Below, piece after piece: positions 18,542-26,833 of a stretch of DNA of 64,000 nt (within the stretch, counting starts at the first letter, position 1; the number at the start of each line of letters is the position of its first letter). Source of the DNA: Erythrobacter litoralis (lineage in GTDB: Bacteria > Pseudomonadota > Alphaproteobacteria > Sphingomonadales > Sphingomonadaceae); contig NZ_SOSI01000002.1 in NCBI RefSeq assembly GCF_029760855.1, forward strand, positions 372,001 through 436,000, written 5' to 3'. The position numbers and the translations under genes are program-made. The notes beneath the pieces were generated by a model, which worked only from the letters and a program-made list of their open reading frames with translations, did no database searches and was not told where the DNA came from.

Positions 18542-19606
18542 TCAAGCAGATTGCAGCGCCCTTAGCACCGCATCCCCGATTTCGGCTGTCGTAGCGCTGC
18601 CGCCGAGGTCGGCGCCGCGCGTGTCCGACGCAATGACTTGAGAAACGGCTCGCTCGATCCGGCGGGCATCCTCCTCGCGCCCCAGCGAATGGCGCAGGAG
18701 CATCGCGAGACTGAGGATGGTGGCGATGGGGTTCGCCTCGCCCTGCCCCGCAATGTCCGGCGCGCTGCCGTGGATCGGTTCGTACAGGCCGAACGTGCCA
18801 TACTCCGTCTTACGTTCGCCGAGGCTGGCGCTGGCGAGCAGGCCGATGGAGCCGACCACCGCGCTCGCCTGGTCGGAGAGGATGTCGCCGAACAGATTGC
18901 CGGTCAGCATCACGTCGAACTGGCCGGGGCTGCGCACCATCTGCATCGCTGCATTGTCGACATACATGTGATCGAGCGCGACATCGGGGTAGTCGCGCGC
19001 CACCTCAATAACCGTTTCGCGCCAGATGCGGCTGGTTTCGAGGACATTGGCCTTGTCCACGCTGGTCAACCGCTTGCGCCGCTTCTGCGCCGCCTGAAAG
19101 CCGAGATGGGCGATGCGGCGCACTTCGGCCTCGTTGTAGGACATGGCGTCCCACCCCTCGCGCCCGCCGTCGCTTTGTCGTTCGCCCTTGTCGCCGAAAT
19201 AAACGTCGCCGTTGAGTTCGCGCACCACCAGCAGGTCGATCCCGCGCGCCAGTTCGGGCTTCAGGGGCGAGAGGTCTTCCAGCCCTGCGAACCCGGCGGC
19301 GGGGCGCAAATTGGCGAACAGGCCGAGTTCGCTGCGCAGGCCGAGGATCGCCTGTTCGGGCCGGTGTTCTCGCGGCAGATCGTCGCATTCGGGATCGCCC
19401 ACCGCGCCGAACAGCACTGCGTCCGCCGCTTTCGCCATTTCCAGCGTTTCGGCGGGCAGCGGATGGCCATGGCGCTTATAGGCGATACCGCCGACATCGC
19501 CCTCGAACAGCGTAAGGCCGTGCAGCGACAGTGTATCGAGCACCCGCCGGGCCTGTTCGATCACTTCGGGCCCGATGCCGTCTCCGGGAAAGATCGCGAT
19601 TTTCAT
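18542..19606 (-). CDS. leuB: 3-isopropylmalate dehydrogenase
   Basis: Third step of leucine biosynthesis: NAD-dependent oxidative decarboxylation of 3-isopropylmalate. It has 354 residues from [15 protein letters not shown]. The substrate-binding Arg cluster, [24 protein letters not shown] and the metal-binding [19 protein letters not shown] are all present, as is the NAD-binding [16 protein letters not shown]. Its start overlaps the recO stop by 4 nt. The other leucine genes (leuA, leuCD) are not in the window. Confidence 0.96.
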   Translation of the reverse strand: MKIAIFPGDGIGPEVIEQARRVLDTLSLHGLTLFEGDVGGIAYKRHGHPLPAETLEMAKAADAVLFGAVGDPECDDLPREHRPEQAILGLRSELGLFANLRPAAGFAGLEDLSPLKPELARGIDLLVVRELNGDVYFGDKGERQSDGGREGWDAMSYNEAEVRRIAHLGFQAAQKRRKRLTSVDKANVLETSRIWRETVIEVARDYPDVALDHMYVDNAAMQMVRSPGQFDVMLTGNLFGDILSDQASAVVGSIGLLASASLGERKTEYGTFGLYEPIHGSAPDIAGQGEANPIATILSLAMLLRHSLGREEDARRIERAVSQVIASDTRGADLGGSATTAEIGDAVLRALQSA

Positions 19607-20202
19607 GCCGTCATCCGATTCAGCCGCTGCACGAGCAGCGTCCGCGCGGCTAGAACGTCGGCGCGGGTGTCCGCAAGCAGATAGCGGGCGATCAGGGGTT
19701 CGCTGCGGCCCAGAATTTCCAAGGCGCCGTCAAGGTCCGCTATCTCGGGCCGCTCGCCGCCATAGCCCTGTTCGCGCAGCAGCAGCACTTCGTAGCTCGC
19801 CAGCGCGCCCGCCCACCCCCGTGCCGAGGGCGCGTTGCAGATCGCATCGAGCAGCGCGAGGAGCGCGGAATAGAGGCGCGGATAGACGTTGCGTTCGGGC
19901 AAGGCGCTGGCGGTCAGCGCGCAGACCCAGGCGATGGCGGCGGCAGGCAGCGGTTCGGACAGCCAAGGCCCGCGACTTCGCACGAGTTCGAGCCGGGCGA
20001 ACGGCAACTGGCTGTCGCTCTTCGCGCGAATATCCGCCGCGACGAGATTGCCGGGAATGACGACGGGGCGAAGCTGCCGCCCCCGTCCCCCGGCGATATA
20101 GGCGGCGACGATGCCCGCTTCCTCACTAAATAGGCGCGCGATCACTGCCGTCTCGCCATGCGAGCGGGCGGATACGAGAATGGCGGGCGCGCGAAGCTGC
20201 AT
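19603..20202 (-). CDS. recO: DNA repair protein RecO
   Basis: Recombination mediator that helps load RecA onto SSB-coated DNA in the RecF pathway. It has 199 residues, shorter than the 240 of E. coli, as in related alphaproteobacteria. The N-terminal OB domain begins [31 protein letters not shown], followed by a helical domain. No zinc-binding cysteine cluster is seen. It overlaps leuB by ATGA and lies 27 bp downstream of the small gene at 20230-20463. Confidence 0.92.
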   Translation of the reverse strand: MQLRAPAILVSARSHGETAVIARLFSEEAGIVAAYIAGGRGRQLRPVVIPGNLVAADIRAKSDSQLPFARLELVRSRGPWLSEPLPAAAIAWVCALTASALPERNVYPRLYSALLALLDAICNAPSARGWAGALASYEVLLLREQGYGGERPEIADLDGALEILGRSEPLIARYLLADTRADVLAARTLLVQRLNRMTA

Positions 20203-20229
20203 GGCCGCAGCCTTAGCGCGGCCAGCGGA

Positions 20230-20463
20230 TCAGGCTATCGTTTCCTTGGACGCGGCGACGGCGAGGCTCTTGCCCCGGCTCATCGACCAGTTCGCCTGCA
20301 TCCGCACTTGCGGGTTGGGCGCGCACCATATCTCGCCGGTCTCGTCGATCGCGGTGACCCACAAAATGTTGTGCTCCTGTCCGTAATCGATGACCGCAAG
20401 CGCATAGCCATCGCCCTTGCCGAGGACGTGGAGGGGAATGGGAGTGTCGAGCTGTGTGAACAT
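20230..20463 (-). CDS. Small conserved-looking protein of unknown function
   Basis: A 77-residue protein of beta-rich appearance: MFTQLDTPIPLHVLGKGDG, then AVIDYGQEHNILWVTAIDETGEIWCAPNPQVRMQANWSM. No known domain was recognised and there is no signal peptide. The pattern of alternating hydrophobics and the WCAPNPxVR segment suggests a small beta barrel. It is in line with recO and leuB on the minus strand. A 14-bp imperfect hairpin separates it from the BMFP-domain gene upstream. Confidence 0.7.
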   Translation of the reverse strand: MFTQLDTPIPLHVLGKGDGYALAVIDYGQEHNILWVTAIDETGEIWCAPNPQVRMQANWSMSRGKSLAVAASKETIA

Positions 20464-20465
20464 AG

Positions 20466-20504
20466 CAAACGCCTTTCACCGGCCAGACGACCGGAAAGCG
20501 TTTG
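20466..20504 (-). terminator. Imperfect hairpin between two small genes
   Basis: CAAACGC and GCGTTTG, then TTT/AAA and CCGG/CCGG, pair with two small bulges (about 14 bp) around an 8-nt loop. It fills the gap between the BMFP gene stop (20516) and the next start (20463). There is no long T run, so it may be an mRNA-processing or weak termination element. Confidence 0.4.
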
Positions 20505-20515
20505 CGTTTCAGAAC

Positions 20516-20782
20516 TTAGCTTTGTTGGTCGCCCTTCGCGGCAGTGGCCGTTTCCAGAGCAGCGACGCGGGCGCCAAGCTTTTCCGTCTCTTCGCGAGCG
20601 CGCGAAGCCATCGCCTTCACCGCATCGAATTCCTCGCGCGTGACGAAGTCCATTCCGCCGAACGCTTCCTTGGCACGCTCGCGCGCCGTCTCGCGCGCTT
20701 CGCGGGTCATGCCGGCCAGCGTACCGGCGGCGGAATTGGCGAGTTTGACGAAGTCGGCGATGAGGGGGTTCTGGCTCTGCAT
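20516..20782 (-). CDS. BMFP-domain accessory protein, UbiK family
   Basis: An 88-residue protein with an amphipathic N-terminal helix (PLIADFVKLANSAAGTLAGM) and a coiled-coil C-terminus (REEFDAVKAMASRAREETEKLGARVAALE), the layout of the BMFP/UbiK family. E. coli UbiK binds the ubiquinone-synthesis complex and membrane lipids, while the Brucella member BMFP promotes membrane fusion in vitro. The start ATG is at 20782; longer upstream frames are shadows of tspO. It is 44 bp downstream of tspO on the same strand. Confidence 0.85.
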   Translation of the reverse strand: MQSQNPLIADFVKLANSAAGTLAGMTREARETARERAKEAFGGMDFVTREEFDAVKAMASRAREETEKLGARVAALETATAAKGDQQS

Positions 20783-20826
20783 GGGGCAGAAATGGGACGG
20801 CGCGCCCCGTTTGTCCAGTAGGCGCG

Positions 20827-21381
20827 TCAGGCGCCGATCTGCACCCGATCCTGCGCGCCGCCGGGAAGCCCACCATCGGCCTCCGGATTGAGCTGCAGGA
20901 ACTGCCAGTTGAGTGCGGTCGCGAACAGCACCCATGCGAGATACGGCAGGAGCAGCAGCCCCGCCGCGCGCCGGATACGCCAGAACAGCGCGATCACGAC
21001 CAGCAGCGTCACGTCGACCAGCAGCAGCACGACGAGCGCGGCGGTGATTTCCTGCGCCCCGAAGAAGGTCGGCGTCCAGGCGAGGTTGAGGGCGAAATGT
21101 ACGGCGAACGCCGCGATCGCCGCCCCACGCCCCTTCGCGCCCCAAGCGGCACAAATCATCGCCAGCGCAAGGCCGATCATGATGTACAGAATGGTCCACA
21201 CGATGCCGAATGTCGCGGGCGGCGGATAGATCGCCGGCTTTTCCAGGCTACGGAACCACTCCGTATCGGGACCGCCGAGTTGTCCCGCCAGAAAGCCGAG
21301 CAACACGCACAGCGGCACGGTAAACAGCGCCCATCTGATGAAGCTCGCGCGCAATTGCGCGCGCGATGCCAGCATGTTCAT
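20827..21381 (-). CDS. tspO: TspO/MBR family membrane protein
   Basis: A 184-residue protein with five predicted membrane helices. Family marks are WFRSLEKPAIYPPP after the first helix and HFALNLAWTPTFFGAQ. TspO proteins bind porphyrins and cholesterol-like ligands and modulate tetrapyrrole or photosynthesis-gene regulation in Rhodobacter. The N-terminal extension MNMLASRAQLRASF is positively charged. It lies between gor (upstream) and a UbiK-like gene on the minus strand. No photosynthesis genes are in this window. Confidence 0.93.
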   Translation of the reverse strand: MNMLASRAQLRASFIRWALFTVPLCVLLGFLAGQLGGPDTEWFRSLEKPAIYPPPATFGIVWTILYIMIGLALAMICAAWGAKGRGAAIAAFAVHFALNLAWTPTFFGAQEITAALVVLLLVDVTLLVVIALFWRIRRAAGLLLLPYLAWVLFATALNWQFLQLNPEADGGLPGGAQDRVQIGA

Positions 21382-21501
21382 GTCCGCAATCCCCCTGCGA
21401 TTCGCCCAGACCGCCTTTTGGCGGCGGGTTGCCTTGCGCGCAATCCGCCGCGCAAAACCGTGCCCCGGCGGAGCAATTGTCCGCCGGAGCGATCAATTTC
21501 G

Positions 21502-22851
21502 TCAGCGCATCAGGACCAGTTCTTCGGCCATCGTCGGATGCAGGGCCACGGTGGCGTCGAAATCTTTCTTGGTCAGCCCGGCCTTCACCGCGATCGCCGC
21601 CGCCTGCATGATTTCCGGCGCTTCCGGCCCGATCATGTGCAGCCCGACGATGCGCCCGGAATCTCCGTCGCAGATCATCTTGTAGAGGCTGCGCTCGTTC
21701 CGTCCGGCGACGACGTTCTTCATCGCCTTGAAGTCCGACAGGTAGACCTTGACGCTGCCAAGCTGGTTCTTCGCTTCGCCTTCGGTCATGCCGACACCCG
21801 CCATCGGGGGGTGGCTGAAGACCGCGCTGGGGATGTGATCGTAGCTGACGCTGGTGGGATCGTTGCCGAACACGGTATCCGCAAAAGCCTGCCCTTCGCG
21901 GATGGCGACGGGGGTCAACTGCACCCGGTCGGTGCAGTCGCCCACGGCGTAGATGTGATCGATGTTGGTCTTGGAGAACCGGTCGACCTTGATCTCGCCC
22001 TTCTCGCCCATCTCGATGCCAACGTCCTCGAGGCCCAAGTCCTTCGTGTGCGGTACGCGGCCGGTAGCGAACATGACGGCATCGACCTCGATATCGTCGT
22101 GATTGGTCATCGAGACGCGCAGGCAACCCTCGTCGGTCTTCTCGATCCCGCGGAATTCCGCGTGGAACTTGAACTCGATGCCCTTCATCATGCTGATCTG
22201 CAGCAGACGATCGCGCAGGCTCTCGTCATAACCGCGCAGGATCTTGTCGCTGCGGTTGATAATGGTGACGTGGGTGCCGAACTCGTTGAAGATGCCGGCG
22301 AATTCGTTGGCGATATAGCCGCCGCCCGCGATCAGGATGCGCTTGGGCAATTCGTCGAGATGGAAGGCCTCGTTGCTGGTGAAGCCCAGCTCGTGCCCCG
22401 GGCATTCGGGTACATGCGGCGTCGCGCCCGTGGCGATGAGGATATGCTTCGCAGTGACGACCTTGCCGCTATCCAGTGTAATTTCGTGCGGGCCGGTCAA
22501 CCGCGCTTTTTCGTGGAAAATCTTGACGTCGTGGGTTTCGAGCGTGTTGGTATACGCGCCGTTGATGCGATCCACGTCCTCGAACACGTTGTCGCGCAGG
22601 ACCTTCCAGTCGAACTTGGTCTCACCGACTGTCCAGCCGAATTTTTGCGCGTCTTCCAAATCCTCGGCGAACTGTGCACCGTAAACGAGCATCTTCTTCG
22701 GCACGCATCCCCGGATGACGCAGGTGCCGCCGATCCGGTGTTCTTCCGCGATCGCGACCTTCGCGCCGTGCGCCGCGGATACGCGGCTGGCGCGAACCCC
22801 GCCGGAGCCGGCACCGATCGTGAAAAGGTCGTAATCGTATTCGTCGGCCAT
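21502..22851 (-). CDS. gor: Glutathione-disulfide reductase
   Basis: FAD- and NADPH-dependent reduction of glutathione disulfide in the cytosol. It has 449 residues. FAD binding is in FTIGAGSGGVRASRVSA, the redox pair is in GGTCVIRGCVPKK (Cys44, Cys49), NADPH binding in ILIAGGGYIANEFAG, and the C-terminal dimer interface His-Glu motif is in ALHPTMAEELV. The conserved CVIRGC form separates it from dihydrolipoamide and mercuric reductases. It is 120 bp from tspO and 67 bp from the DEAD-box helicase gene. Confidence 0.95.
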   Translation of the reverse strand: MADEYDYDLFTIGAGSGGVRASRVSAAHGAKVAIAEEHRIGGTCVIRGCVPKKMLVYGAQFAEDLEDAQKFGWTVGETKFDWKVLRDNVFEDVDRINGAYTNTLETHDVKIFHEKARLTGPHEITLDSGKVVTAKHILIATGATPHVPECPGHELGFTSNEAFHLDELPKRILIAGGGYIANEFAGIFNEFGTHVTIINRSDKILRGYDESLRDRLLQISMMKGIEFKFHAEFRGIEKTDEGCLRVSMTNHDDIEVDAVMFATGRVPHTKDLGLEDVGIEMGEKGEIKVDRFSKTNIDHIYAVGDCTDRVQLTPVAIREGQAFADTVFGNDPTSVSYDHIPSAVFSHPPMAGVGMTEGEAKNQLGSVKVYLSDFKAMKNVVAGRNERSLYKMICDGDSGRIVGLHMIGPEAPEIMQAAAIAVKAGLTKKDFDATVALHPTMAEELVLMR

Positions 22852-22918
22852 ATGTGCGCGCTCCGCTTCGTTGTGAGCGCGCGATATGGCGACGGGGCCG
22901 CTTCAGGGCAACCGGTGC

Positions 22919-24319
22919 TTACCGCGCCGCGCTACGCCGGCTGCGGCTGCGATTGCGCGCGGGGCGATTGCCCTGGCCCCCGCCCTGCCCATTGCCTTGC
23001 GACGCGCCGCCCTGTCCGCCTTCGCGCTTCGGCTGGCCGGCACGTGCGGGATGCTTCTTCTTCGGCGGGCCCTTCTTCGCCGCCGCATTGCCGGCAGGGC
23101 GAACCTTCGGGCGTGCGAGACGCGGCTTCTGTTCCCGCTTGGTCGGGCCGACACCTTCCACCACCGCACGGAAATTCTCCGGCAGCGGCAGGCGCTCGAA
23201 CTCGGCATCGGTGGTCTTGCGGATGTCCTTCAGATAGGCGCGCTCGTCCTCGGCGCAGAAGGCGATGGCGACGCCGTCCGCCCCGGCCCGCGCGGTACGG
23301 CCGATGCGATGGACATACTGCTCGGGCACGTTCGGCAGCTCGTAATTGATCACGTGGCTGACGCCCGGGATGTCGATCCCGCGCGCGGCGACATCGGTCG
23401 CCACGAGCACCGGCGTCTTCGCCCGCTTGAACTCGTCGAGCGCGCGCTGGCGCTGCGGCTGGCTCTTGTTGCCATGGATGGCGTTGGCGGGAATGCCCTT
23501 CTGGGCGAGCTTCTTCACCACCCGGTCCGCCCCGTGCTTGGTGCGGGTGAAAACGAGCACACGCTCGATCTTGCCCGGAACCTGATGGCGACCGGACAGG
23601 ATCAGCTCAATCAGGTCCTGCTTCTCGTCCTGCTGGACCATGAAGAGATACTGCTCGATCCGCTCAGCCGTCGTGCTTTCGGGCGTTACCGAAACCTGCG
23701 CCGGATTGCGGCAGTACTGGCCGACCAGTTCCTTGATCTGCTTGGGCATGGTGGCGCTGAAGAACAGCGTCTGCCGATCGGCCGGGGCCAGCTTGTGGAT
23801 CTGCCGCAGCGCGTGGATGAAGCCCAGATCGAGCATCTGGTCCGCTTCGTCGAGGACGAGGATTTCCACCTTGTCCAGCGTGAACGCCTTTTGGTCGATC
23901 AGATCGAGCAGGCGGCCGGGCGTGGCGACGAGGATGTCGGTTCCGCGGTGCAGCTTGTTGCGATCCTTGTTAACGGACGTGCCGCCCACGATGCTGTGCA
24001 CCTTGAGGCCGGCGAGCGCGCCGTAATCCTTCGCGCTGTCGGCGATCTGCCCGGCAAGCTCGCGCGTCGGGGCGAGCACCAGCATGCGGCAGGATTTGAA
24101 CGGCGTCTGCTTATCCGCATTGCGCAGCCGGTCGATGCTGGGAAGCATGAAGGCGGCGGTCTTGCCGGTACCGGTCTGCGCAATGCCGAGAAGGTCGCGC
24201 CCTTCGAGCACAGGGGGAATGGCTTGCGCCTGGATGGGGGTGGGCTCGGTATAACCCTTGAGGTCGAGCGCCTGGAGAACGGGCTGCGACAGCCCGAGGT
24301 CGTTGAATGTCGTGGTCAT
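22919..24319 (-). CDS. DEAD-box ATP-dependent RNA helicase, RhlE-like
   Basis: A 466-residue helicase with the Q motif (PTPIQAQAIP), motif I (AQTGTGKT), motif II (DEAD in LVLDEADQMLDLG), SAT (FFSATMP) and HRIGRTARAG. A basic C-terminal tail follows (RPKVRPAGNAAAKKGPPKKK, ending RSRSRRSAAR), likely for RNA contact. Such helicases act in ribosome assembly and cold adaptation. The ATG at 24319 (MTTTFNDLGLS) fits the family; a start 12 nt further upstream is also in frame. First gene of the minus-strand run ending at gor and tspO. Confidence 0.94.
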   Translation of the reverse strand: MTTTFNDLGLSQPVLQALDLKGYTEPTPIQAQAIPPVLEGRDLLGIAQTGTGKTAAFMLPSIDRLRNADKQTPFKSCRMLVLAPTRELAGQIADSAKDYGALAGLKVHSIVGGTSVNKDRNKLHRGTDILVATPGRLLDLIDQKAFTLDKVEILVLDEADQMLDLGFIHALRQIHKLAPADRQTLFFSATMPKQIKELVGQYCRNPAQVSVTPESTTAERIEQYLFMVQQDEKQDLIELILSGRHQVPGKIERVLVFTRTKHGADRVVKKLAQKGIPANAIHGNKSQPQRQRALDEFKRAKTPVLVATDVAARGIDIPGVSHVINYELPNVPEQYVHRIGRTARAGADGVAIAFCAEDERAYLKDIRKTTDAEFERLPLPENFRAVVEGVGPTKREQKPRLARPKVRPAGNAAAKKGPPKKKHPARAGQPKREGGQGGASQGNGQGGGQGNRPARNRSRSRRSAAR

Positions 24320-24704
24320 GAAAACTCGCATTACATGCGGCGCGCATGGGCAATCGCACCATGCGCGGCGCGGGGGTGGAAACCGCCCGCGTGAATAGGG
24401 AAGCTTGAGAAAATCGGTCGAAGCGCGCGCCGGGGCGGATCATTGAATCCGCCGCTTCACGCTGGCGTACAGCGCTTCGGTTGGAGGGCATGTGGTCGCT
24501 TATTACGCTTAAGTCAATTGCGACGTGCCGAGCAGGCCCAGCGTCACCCTTGCGCAGCCTGCTTTCGTGCGTTGCCTTGAAGTTCGCAACCTTTGTTGGA
24601 TTCAAACCCGGATCAGTATATTCCAGCCCCATCATCGGGCATCTACGCGGGAACCGGTGGCTGAGAGACTGAATTGCGCTCCCCCCCTTCGTGAGGAGCA
24701 CATT
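24320..24704. other. Intergenic region between the helicase and Crp/Fnr genes (385 bp)
   Basis: Divergent promoter region. The reading frame of the Crp/Fnr gene is open for another 180 nt upstream of its proposed TTG start, but that part lacks domain similarity and contains the likely promoter. No RNA gene or repeat was recognised. Confidence 0.5.
24593..24622 (+). promoter_or_regulatory. Possible promoter of the Crp/Fnr gene
   Basis: TTGTTG (24593-24598) and TATATT (24617-24622) with an 18-nt spacer. The start is predicted near 24629, about 76 nt before the TTG start codon. Motif evidence only. Confidence 0.4.
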
Positions 24705-25460
24705 TTGATTGAACGCGACAATCCGCTCGAAGGTTATCTCGCAAAAATTGAATCAAGGCGGCCCTTATCCCAAGACGCGCGTGACGCCTTTCTTGCCTTG
24801 CCGGTGGAGCCCGAACACTACGACATCTATCGAGAGATCGTGCGCGAGGACGACCGCACGTCACGGTGCTGCCTGATTATTCAGGGATGCGTCAGCCGCT
24901 TCAAGACCCTTCCCAATGGCGAGCGCCAGATCAACTCGTTCCATTTCGACAACGATATGGTCGATCTCCAATCCGCGCTTCTTCTCGTATCGGATCACGG
25001 GATACGCACGCATTCGCCGACCACGGTCCTGCGTATCGACTGCAATGCGGTGCTGCAACTCACGATCGATCAACCCGAATGGGCCCATGCGTTCTGGTTC
25101 GATACGCTTGTCGATGCCGCCGTCTTCCGCGAATGGATGTTGAATGTCGGGCGCCGCGTGGCGGTTGGGCGGGTCGGCCATCTCATCCTGGAAATCTTTC
25201 ACAAACTGTCGCGAATCGGACGGACCGAGGGCTACAAATTCGTCATGCCGATCACCCAGAACGATCTTGCCGACGCCGTCGGACTGAGTGCGGTTCATAC
25301 CAACCGGTCGCTTCAGCAATTGCGCGAACACGGCATGATCAGTTCGATCGGCCGCACATTCTCGATCGACGATTTCGAGGCAATGAAACGGCTTTCCAGT
25401 TTCGACCCCGCATATCTCCATCCCGCAGGACCGCGCGTCGTCAATCCGGAATGCAGCTAA
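24705..25460 (+). CDS. Crp/Fnr-family transcriptional regulator
   Basis: A 251-residue regulator with an N-terminal cyclic-nucleotide-binding-like beta roll (IIQGCVSRFKTLPNGERQINSFHFDNDMVDLQSAL). The C-terminal helix-turn-helix is ITQNDLADAVGLSAVHTNRSLQQLREHGMI. No FNR-type N-terminal cysteine cluster is present, so oxygen sensing through Fe-S is unlikely. The start is proposed as TTG at 24705, because GAGGAG lies 6 nt upstream and the longer in-frame extension (from 24525) crosses the promoter. The ligand is unknown. Its end overlaps the end of the convergent small gene by 4 nt. Confidence 0.88.
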   Translation: MIERDNPLEGYLAKIESRRPLSQDARDAFLALPVEPEHYDIYREIVREDDRTSRCCLIIQGCVSRFKTLPNGERQINSFHFDNDMVDLQSALLLVSDHGIRTHSPTTVLRIDCNAVLQLTIDQPEWAHAFWFDTLVDAAVFREWMLNVGRRVAVGRVGHLILEIFHKLSRIGRTEGYKFVMPITQNDLADAVGLSAVHTNRSLQQLREHGMISSIGRTFSIDDFEAMKRLSSFDPAYLHPAGPRVVNPECS

Positions 25461-25678
25461 GCCGGGGTTTGCCCGTGCAGCACCCAGAAGCCGCCTTGCT
25501 CGTCATAGGATGCGCGCCCGATACATACGCCGTCCTCGACGATCTCGTAGGTCCCGCCTACGCGGCAATGTTCGGTGAATAGCGCCGAGCGATCGGCAGA
25601 CTCGAACGCGACCTTGCGGTGCAACCCACGCTCGTCGAAGACCAGTTCGTATCGATGATACTTCGCAGCCGCGTCCAT
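25457..25678 (-). CDS. Small protein of unknown function
   Basis: A 73-residue acidic protein beginning MDAAAKYHRYELVFDERGLHRKVAFESADRS. It starts at ATG 25678 behind a strong GGAGGTG ribosome-binding site, which makes it a convincing gene despite its size. It looks like a single small beta-rich domain without signal peptide. No family was recognised. Its 3' end overlaps that of the convergent Crp/Fnr gene by 4 nt, so antisense interaction of the transcripts is possible. Confidence 0.75.
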   Translation of the reverse strand: MDAAAKYHRYELVFDERGLHRKVAFESADRSALFTEHCRVGGTYEIVEDGVCIGRASYDEQGGFWVLHGQTPA

Positions 25679-25816
25679 GGCCCACCTCCATCAGACAGGA
25701 ACGCAGCGTAGGTTTTAGCACGCTATCGGTCGTGCATCAAAGACGGAATCAAACAAATGCGAGTGCGATTGTACGCGCTGGCGGTCCGCGAAAACCAACC
25801 CGCGGCTGTTTCCCGC

Positions 25817-26803
25817 TTATGCCGAGGCGACGGTGGACGCGATGAAGGCGACGTAAGCCGCCAGCAAGACGCCGCCTTCGCGCCTGCCGAGTCTCCCGCC
25901 GGTGAAGGCGAAGATCAACGCCGCAACCGTAGCGCCGAAGAGGACCCACAGGTCGACCGCCGCGATCGATGCGGGGATCGGGCCGGGGGCCACCAAGCCG
26001 GTGATGCCGCCGATGAAGAAGATGTTGAAGATATTCGAGCCGAGCACATTGCCCAGTGCGATGTCGCCCTGCTTGCGAACCGCCGCAACGACCGTGGTGA
26101 CGAGTTCGGGAAAGCTCGTGCCGGCGGCCACGATGGTCAGGCCGATCACCTCGTCCGACACGCCGAGATCGGACGCAATCGCGACCGCGGCGTCGATCAG
26201 CACAACCCCGCCGGCCACGATCAGCACGAGGCCGCCGAGAAAGGTCCCCACCGCCAGCGCGAACGAGCCGGTGGGTTCTTCATGCGGACGAAGGGAGCCA
26301 TCCGTTTCCTCCACGGCAGCGGCACGGCTGGACGCGGCGGTCTGCTCCGCCCCCTGCCTTTCCTGCCGATAGGCGATCCATAGATAGGCGGCGAGAATGA
26401 CGAGGAATACGCTGCCGACGATACGGTCGAGGCCGAAGGTGACGGAAGCGACGATCAGCAGCAGGACACCGCCGAGACCGACCAACCCGTCGCGCCACAG
26501 GACCGTCCGGTGAATCAGCACGGGCGCGATGAGAGCTCCCGCCCCGAGAATCAGGAGGGTATTCGCCAGATTGGAGCCCACGATATTGCCAACCGCGATG
26601 CCCGGTGAACCCTGAAGAGCAGCCTGAACGCTGGCGGCCAGTTCCGGCATCGATGTGCCGAGCCCCACGATGGTCAGCCCGATCAGCATCGGCGACAGGC
26701 CGAAGCGCTCGGCAATGCGCACCGCGCCGCGCACGAGCAGTTCACCGCCACCGACGAGCAGGACGAAACCGAGAAGCAGGAAGAGCGCGGAGGAAAGCAT
26801 CAT
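25817..26803 (-). CDS. CaCA-family calcium/sodium (cation/proton) antiporter
   Basis: A 328-residue inner-membrane antiporter of the YrbG type. Two inverted five-helix halves each carry the ion-binding alpha repeat: GLGTSMPELAASVQAAL near the N-terminus and AAGTSFPELVTTVVAAV in the second half, each followed by GNxxGSN. A hydrophilic loop of about 40 residues (RQERQGAEQTAASSR to HEEPTG) separates the halves. It exchanges Ca2+ against Na+ or H+. The gene is 30 bp downstream of the histidine kinase gene on the same strand. Confidence 0.94.
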   Translation of the reverse strand: MMLSSALFLLLGFVLLVGGGELLVRGAVRIAERFGLSPMLIGLTIVGLGTSMPELAASVQAALQGSPGIAVGNIVGSNLANTLLILGAGALIAPVLIHRTVLWRDGLVGLGGVLLLIVASVTFGLDRIVGSVFLVILAAYLWIAYRQERQGAEQTAASSRAAAVEETDGSLRPHEEPTGSFALAVGTFLGGLVLIVAGGVVLIDAAVAIASDLGVSDEVIGLTIVAAGTSFPELVTTVVAAVRKQGDIALGNVLGSNIFNIFFIGGITGLVAPGPIPASIAAVDLWVLFGATVAALIFAFTGGRLGRREGGVLLAAYVAFIASTVASA

Positions 26804-26833
26804 GGGTGTTCGATATTTATGTACGCGCGCAGC

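Noticed and set aside
21097..23349. Long plus-strand frame opposite tspO, gor and the helicase gene
   Set aside because: It covers three well-supported genes on the minus strand and shows Arg/Asp-rich composition typical of antisense frames.
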